From NCBI GenBank assembly GCA_044360385.1, contig JBIKKK010000132.1, positions 1 through 6,066 on the forward strand: a stretch of DNA of 6,066 bases. Direction: 5' to 3'. The DNA comes from Mxb001 sp044360385. Its GTDB lineage: Bacteria > Actinomycetota > Actinomycetes > S36-B12. Positions 1 to 4,400 of this stretch are shown one piece after another. Position numbers and translations under genes: made by a program. The notes under the pieces are model-generated. The model was given only the letters and a program-made list of their open reading frames with translations. It was not told where the DNA came from and did not search any database. Each line of letters opens with the position of its first letter. The first letter of the stretch is position 1.

Positions 1-926
1 AGCCCGAGGCGATCGCGGCGGCCAGCCTGGGCCAGGTCCACCGTGGCACGTGGACCGACGGCACCCCGGTCGCGATCAAGGTGCAGTACGCCGATGCGCC
101 CAAGGTCGTGAAGTCCGACATGATGCAACTTCGCGCCATGGCCCCACTCGTCGGTCGATTGCTGCCCACTCTCGATGTCAAGGCACTCGTCGACGAGCAC
201 GCCGCACGCCTGACTGAGGAGCTCGACTACACGCACGAGGCCGCGTGGCAGAAGCGCTTCCGCAAGGCCTGGAAACCCGAGGGCATCGTTATCCCTAAGG
301 TGCACTTCGCCACCGAGACGCTCCTCGTCACCGAGTGGGTCGACGGCACACCCTTCACCGCATTGGTCGACGAGCCCGCACACCGGCGCGACGCTGCCGG
401 TCGCCAGTTGGCGCGCTTCTCCTTCTGGTCTCCGCGCTTGGTCGGCGCGACGCATGCCGATCCGCATCCGGGCAACTTCCGTCTCCTCGACGACGAGCGG
501 CTCGCCGTACTCGACTTCGGCAGCGTGGCCAAGGACTCCGGACTCTTCACGCACCTCTTCGCGCAAACCCTCATCCTCAGCACGCGGGGCGACTTCACCG
601 CCGTCCTCGACGCGTGGCGTGACGCTGGGCTCGTGAGCGACTCGACCACGGCCGATCACCTCATGGAGATGCTGGACCCGGACGATCGGCCCTACACCCG
701 CGAGGAGTTCACCTTCAGCAAGGAGTGGCTCCAGTCGCGCTCGCAGCAATTCCAGGATCCGGTCCAGGCACTGCAGGGCGCCAGCCGCTTGCGATTCCCC
801 GCCGACTATCTGCTCGAGCACCGGGCCGTCATGGGCACCATTGCCCTGCTCTGCGGCCTTGATGCGACGGTGGACTTCCGCACCGTCATCGACGGCGTGG
901 GCGACGCCATCGCTGCACCCGCCTAG
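1..926 (+). CDS. ABC1/ADCK/UbiB-family atypical protein kinase-like protein, 5'-truncated by window edge
   Basis: The first complete codon is at position 3, and the reading frame is open from there to TAG 924-926, leaving 307 visible residues (numbered from that codon). Family hallmarks appear in order: the Ala-rich nucleotide loop AAASLGQVH (residues 5-13), the VAIKVQY strand with the ATP-contacting Lys26, the ExD motif E73-L-D75 within EELDY, a hinge-like TEWVDGTPF (110-118), the catalytic HADPHPGNF (151-159) and the metal-binding DFG (171-173). All key residues are intact, so it should bind nucleotide. Family members usually run to about 430-550 residues, so the N-terminal extension with the KxGQ motif lies upstream. 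GTG at position 81 is an internal Val codon, not the start. UbiB/COQ8 proteins support quinone biosynthesis or lipid handling at the membrane. Actinobacteria mostly make menaquinone, so the exact role here is unknown. The globin gene follows after 21 nt on the same strand. Confidence 0.93.
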   Translation, partial: PEAIAAASLGQVHRGTWTDGTPVAIKVQYADAPKVVKSDMMQLRAMAPLVGRLLPTLDVKALVDEHAARLTEELDYTHEAAWQKRFRKAWKPEGIVIPKVHFATETLLVTEWVDGTPFTALVDEPAHRRDAAGRQLARFSFWSPRLVGATHADPHPGNFRLLDDERLAVLDFGSVAKDSGLFTHLFAQTLILSTRGDFTAVLDAWRDAGLVSDSTTADHLMEMLDPDDRPYTREEFTFSKEWLQSRSQQFQDPVQALQGASRLRFPADYLLEHRAVMGTIALLCGLDATVDFRTVIDGVGDAIAAPA

Positions 927-935
927 CCTGAGCGT

Positions 936-950
936 CACAATAGGTCCGTG
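936..950 (+). promoter_or_regulatory. Possible -10 element for leaderless start of the globin gene
   Basis: CACAAT at 936-941 sits 6 nt before GTG 948. It keeps the A at position 2 and T at position 6 of the actinobacterial TAnnnT -10, at the spacing typical of leaderless mRNAs. The first base is off-consensus and no -35 is evident. The gene lacks a good ribosome binding site, which fits either leaderless translation or coupling to the kinase gene. This is a weak call. Confidence 0.25.
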
Positions 951-1334
951 ACCGACTCACTCTCCCCCTACGAGCGCTTCGGCGGCCACGAGTTCTTCAC
1001 CGCCCTCGTGCGGGATTTCTACGTCGGGGTGGCCCAGGACCCCGTGCTGCGTCCGATGTATCCCGACGAGGACCTCGGCCCGGCGGAGGAGCGTCTGCGG
1101 ATGTTCCTCGAACAGTATTGGGGCGGCCCCACCACCTACTCCGATCTGCGCGGCCATCCACGCCTGCGGATGCGCCACTCGCCCTACTCCATCGGAGCCG
1201 ACGCGCACGATCGCTGGATCGCCCATATGCGGACAGCCGTCGATGCCCGAGACATGGCAGCCGACGACGAGGCTGAGCTGTGGGGCTACCTCACCAGCGC
1301 GGCCTTGGCCATGGTGAATACGCCTCTCGCCTGA
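948..1334 (+). CDS. glbO: Group II truncated haemoglobin (trHbO)
   Basis: This is a complete 128-residue protein, the same length as Mycobacterium tuberculosis GlbO as I recall it. The core matches that family closely: EERLRMFLEQYWGGP, then RGHPRLRMRH. By alignment, the haem-pocket residues are Tyr25 (B10), Tyr38 (CD1), proximal His77 (F8) and Trp90 (G8), the group II signature, and all are present. Group II globins bind O2 tightly and are linked to O2/NO chemistry or peroxide detoxification and to interaction with respiratory membranes; which applies here is not shown. The GTG start is chosen because the family N-terminus begins about here and TAG 924-926 closes the upstream gene just before. 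No strong Shine-Dalgarno is visible; AGG at 942-944 is weak and close. It may be co-transcribed with the upstream kinase gene or start from its own leaderless transcript. Confidence 0.95.
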   Translation: MTDSLSPYERFGGHEFFTALVRDFYVGVAQDPVLRPMYPDEDLGPAEERLRMFLEQYWGGPTTYSDLRGHPRLRMRHSPYSIGADAHDRWIAHMRTAVDARDMAADDEAELWGYLTSAALAMVNTPLA

Positions 1335-1374
1335 GGAAGGCACACCACACTTTCGCCCCTTGTAGGGTGCATGA
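1335..1374 (+). other. Short intergenic gap between globin and surface protein genes
   Basis: Forty nucleotides separate TGA of the globin from GTG 1375. Apart from the TAGGGT element, it contains no clear Rho-independent terminator and no T-tract after a stem, so read-through from upstream genes is possible. Confidence 0.6.
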
Positions 1375-1377
1375 GTG
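1363..1377 (+). promoter_or_regulatory. Candidate TAGGGT -10 element placing transcription start at the GTG of the surface protein gene
   Basis: TAGGGT (1363-1368) matches the TAnnnT -10 consensus of actinobacteria exactly and ends 6 nt before GTG 1375, so transcription could begin at or next to the start codon and give a leaderless mRNA. No convincing -35 is seen 16-18 nt upstream (GGCACA/GCACAC region). The alternative reading is that AGGG (1364-1367) is a weak Shine-Dalgarno, 7 nt from the GTG. The two readings exclude each other in function, and sequence alone does not settle which is right. Confidence 0.5.
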
Positions 1378-1458
1378 ACACGACTTCGCGCGCTCCCAGG
1401 CGTCCTTGCCCTCACCCTCGCGGCCCCGCTCCTCGCCGGGATCCCGGCAGCCTCCGCC
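1375..1458 (+). other. Signal peptide (Sec type) of the DUF11 surface protein
   Basis: Residues 1-28 comprise a short basic n-region (Arg3, Arg5), a hydrophobic core of about 17 residues rich in Leu/Ala (7-23), and a c-region ending A-S-A, with predicted cleavage after Ala28 (or Ala29, before Asp30). No twin arginine and no lipobox Cys are present, so general Sec export with signal peptidase I is expected. Confidence 0.88.
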
Positions 1459-4400
1459 GCCGATGGCTCCACGCAGAGCACGGCCCCCCAGCCTCGCGCC
1501 AATACCTTCCCCGAGCGCTACAGCGTCAACGCTGCCGGCGATCTCGTCATCGCGGGCAACACCCTCATGACGTGCCCGACGAGTGCGTCCACTTGTGCAG
1601 AGGCCCTACGCGGCGGCGGCACGTCGTCACGCTTCAACAACAACAGCTACTCCATGGTGATGGTCGACATCGACGACGACCCGACCACCGTCAACTCCTC
1701 AAGTGCTGCTCTGCAGATCCCCACCGGCGCACCCGTCCTCTTCGCCGGGCTCTACTGGGGCGCAGGCGCCTCAGGCGATCAGGCGAAGGGCCGCACACCC
1801 GTCGATGCCGCGACCGCACGTCTGCGCCTCCCCGGGGCCGCCGCCTACACCAGCGTCACGGGCAACGTGACGAGCATGTCCACATCGGGTAGCAACAAGA
1901 CCTACGCCGCGTTCGCGGACGTGACAGCCCAGGTGCGCGCGGCCGGGCGCGGCACCTACGTCGTCGCCGACGTCAAGGGTGACCTGGGGGTCAACCATTT
2001 CGCCGGCTGGTCGCTCGTCGTGGTCTACGGCGACCCGACCGAGCCCGTGCGTGCCATGAGCGTCTTCGACGGTCTCGTGAGTGTCACCCAGGGATCGCCC
2101 GCGACCATCGACGTGTCCGGCTTCCGCACCCCTCCGACGGGACCTGTCCGGACCGCACTCGGCGTGGTCGCCTATGAGGGCGACCTCGGCATCACCGGCG
2201 ACCAGTTCCTGCTCAACGGCAAGGCCCTCAGCGACGCCCGTCGCCCGGCTGACAACTACTTCAACTCCTCCATCACGACCAAGACGGCCCGCTTCTCCGC
2301 CAAGTCCCCCGACTACGTCAACCAGCTGGGCTTCGACACCGGCCTGATCGACGCGACGGGCCGCATCGCCAACAACGCGACCTCGGCGACCTTCCGGGCA
2401 TCGTCGTCGGGCGATCAGTACTACCCCGCGGCACTCACCTTCTCCACGGAGCTCTTCTCCCCGAAGTTTGCTGCTCGCAAGTCCGTCGTCGACCTCGACG
2501 GTGACGTTGTGCGCGCGGGCGACGAACTCGAGTACACCCTCGTGCTCACCAACGACGTGACCGCTGACAACGGCGATGCCTCTGATCGCACAGTCATCAC
2601 CGACGTGCTGCCGGGGGGAGCCGCCTACCTGCCCGGCAGCCTCAAGGTCGACGGGCAGCCCGTCCCCGATACCGGCTCCACGGCGACTTTCGCCGACGGC
2701 TCCCTCACCCTGCGCGTCGGTCAGGGCGCGAGCGCTACGTCGGGCGGACGCCTCGCCATCGGCGCCAGTGTCATCGTGACCTACCGCATGCGCGTCGCTT
2801 CGGACGCTGGCGCAGGCACCGTGCTCGCCAATGACTTCCGCGTGGCCGGCACGGCAGCAACCTCCGGCTTCGACGTGACCGGCGTGTCCAACGAGACGTC
2901 GCTCATGGTGATCGCGGATGACGCCGACCTGAGCATCGCCAAGTCTGTCAGCCCGACGGTGCTGGTCGCCGGGCAGACCGCCATTTACACCCTGCGCGTG
3001 GCCAATGCCGGGCCCGGCTCGGCCGAGGCGGTCCTCGTCACCGACTCCATTCCGGCGGGACTCACGCTGATCTCGGCGGCGGGGAGCGGCTGGTCCTGTG
3101 TCGAAACCGCCCCCACCGTGCGGTGCAGCCGGCCGTCGCTCGCCGCGGGTGCGAGCGCGACGCCAATCACGGTCACCGTCACCGTGGCAGAGGAGGCATC
3201 GGCGAGCAGCACGGTGAGCAATACCGCGACTGTCGCAAGCGACACTCCCGACCCTGACCCGACCAACAACACCTCGACGGTCGACGCACCCCTGGACCGC
3301 AGCGCAGACCTCGCGATCGCCAAGTGGCACGACGGGCCCGCGATCCCGGGAAGCACGATCACCTATTCGATCGGCGTGCGCAACGAAGGTCCCTCCGATG
3401 CGACCGGAGTCACGGCCACCGACCGTCTACCCGCCTACCTGCAGCTCGTTTCCGCGTCAGGAGATGGCTGGACCTGCACCGCCGAAGTAGAGTGCACGCT
3501 CACGGGGACTCTCCCCGCAGGCACGTCGGCTGAGTCCATCACCCTGGTCGCCGAAGTCCTGGCCGACGCACCCGCCGAGGTCTCCAACACCGCCAGCGTG
3601 TCGGGCAACGAGCCCGATCCGACTCCGGGCAACGACACTGCCACCGACACGGCCGACACGGACCGGGTCTTCGACGGCATCGAGAGCCTCTCCCACCCGG
3701 GCAAGGCTGTCGCCGGGGGATCCGCGATCCCCGTGACCGTACGCTCGTTCAACGGTGGTCCCGGGGCCGTGCCCGCTGGCGCCGATGCCCTCCAGACGAT
3801 CACGCTCCCGCTGGGAACCAGCCTCGCCGGACACAGCGGGAGCGACTGGTCGTGCATCCCGTCGACCGGCTCGGCCACGAGCGCTCCGCTCACCGTGCGC
3901 TGCACGCTGCCGCTCACCACGTCCTGGGATGTCGACACGACGTTGACCCCCTTGGTCCTCGAGGTCTCCGTCGCCGCGGGCGAGACGGAGGACAAGACGC
4001 TTGAGGCGGTCCTCACGACGACGTCGCCACTGCGCGATATCGACCTGGACAACAATCGAGCGACGGACGTGATCACGCTCGAGACCGATGCCGACCTCGC
4101 CATCACGACGGCGAGCTCAGCCGCCCTTGAGGCCGGTGGCCCGTCCCGACCGCTGACGTTCACGGTCCGCAACAACGGTCCGGTCGCCGACCCGGGCCCC
4201 ATCACGGTTAGGTTCAGTCGCCTCACGACCCTTCAGTTGAGTGCTTCGTCCGGCAGTGCCTGGACCTGCGCTGGGGTCGCGGAGCGCACCACGTGCACGC
4301 TTACGGGCACCACCCTCGCCGCCGGAGCGACCGCCCCTCCTCTCACCCTCAACGTCTCCGCACCGGATCCCGAGACGCTGCCCAGGACCTATGACTTGAC

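Noticed and set aside
81..83. GTG 81 as start of the kinase-like gene
   Set aside because: The frame is open back to position 3 and encodes the conserved AAASLGQVH loop and VAIK strand, so GTG 81 is an internal Val.
1357..1367. CCCT-TGT-AGGG inverted repeat as a terminator or operator
   Set aside because: The stem is only 4 bp with no T-tract and overlaps the -10 candidate. It is likely by chance at this GC content.
957..1502. 181-codon - strand ORF across the globin and the gap
   Set aside because: It is antisense to a globin with all haem-pocket residues and to the signal peptide. No family pattern.
1371..1892. 173-codon + strand ORF from ATG 1371
   Set aside because: Its Arg/Pro/His-rich product is a frame shadow. 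GTG 1375, in another frame, gives a clear signal peptide and a domain that continues for over 1500 codons.
1771..3330. 519-codon ORF on the - strand
   Set aside because: It lies fully antisense to the signal-peptide-bearing DUF11 frame. Its product is Arg/Gly/Val/His-rich with no domain pattern, as expected from the complement of GC-biased codons.
3435..4226. 263-codon ORF on the - strand
   Set aside because: It is antisense to repeats 3-5. The Ser/Val/Arg-rich product has no signal, domain or start context.
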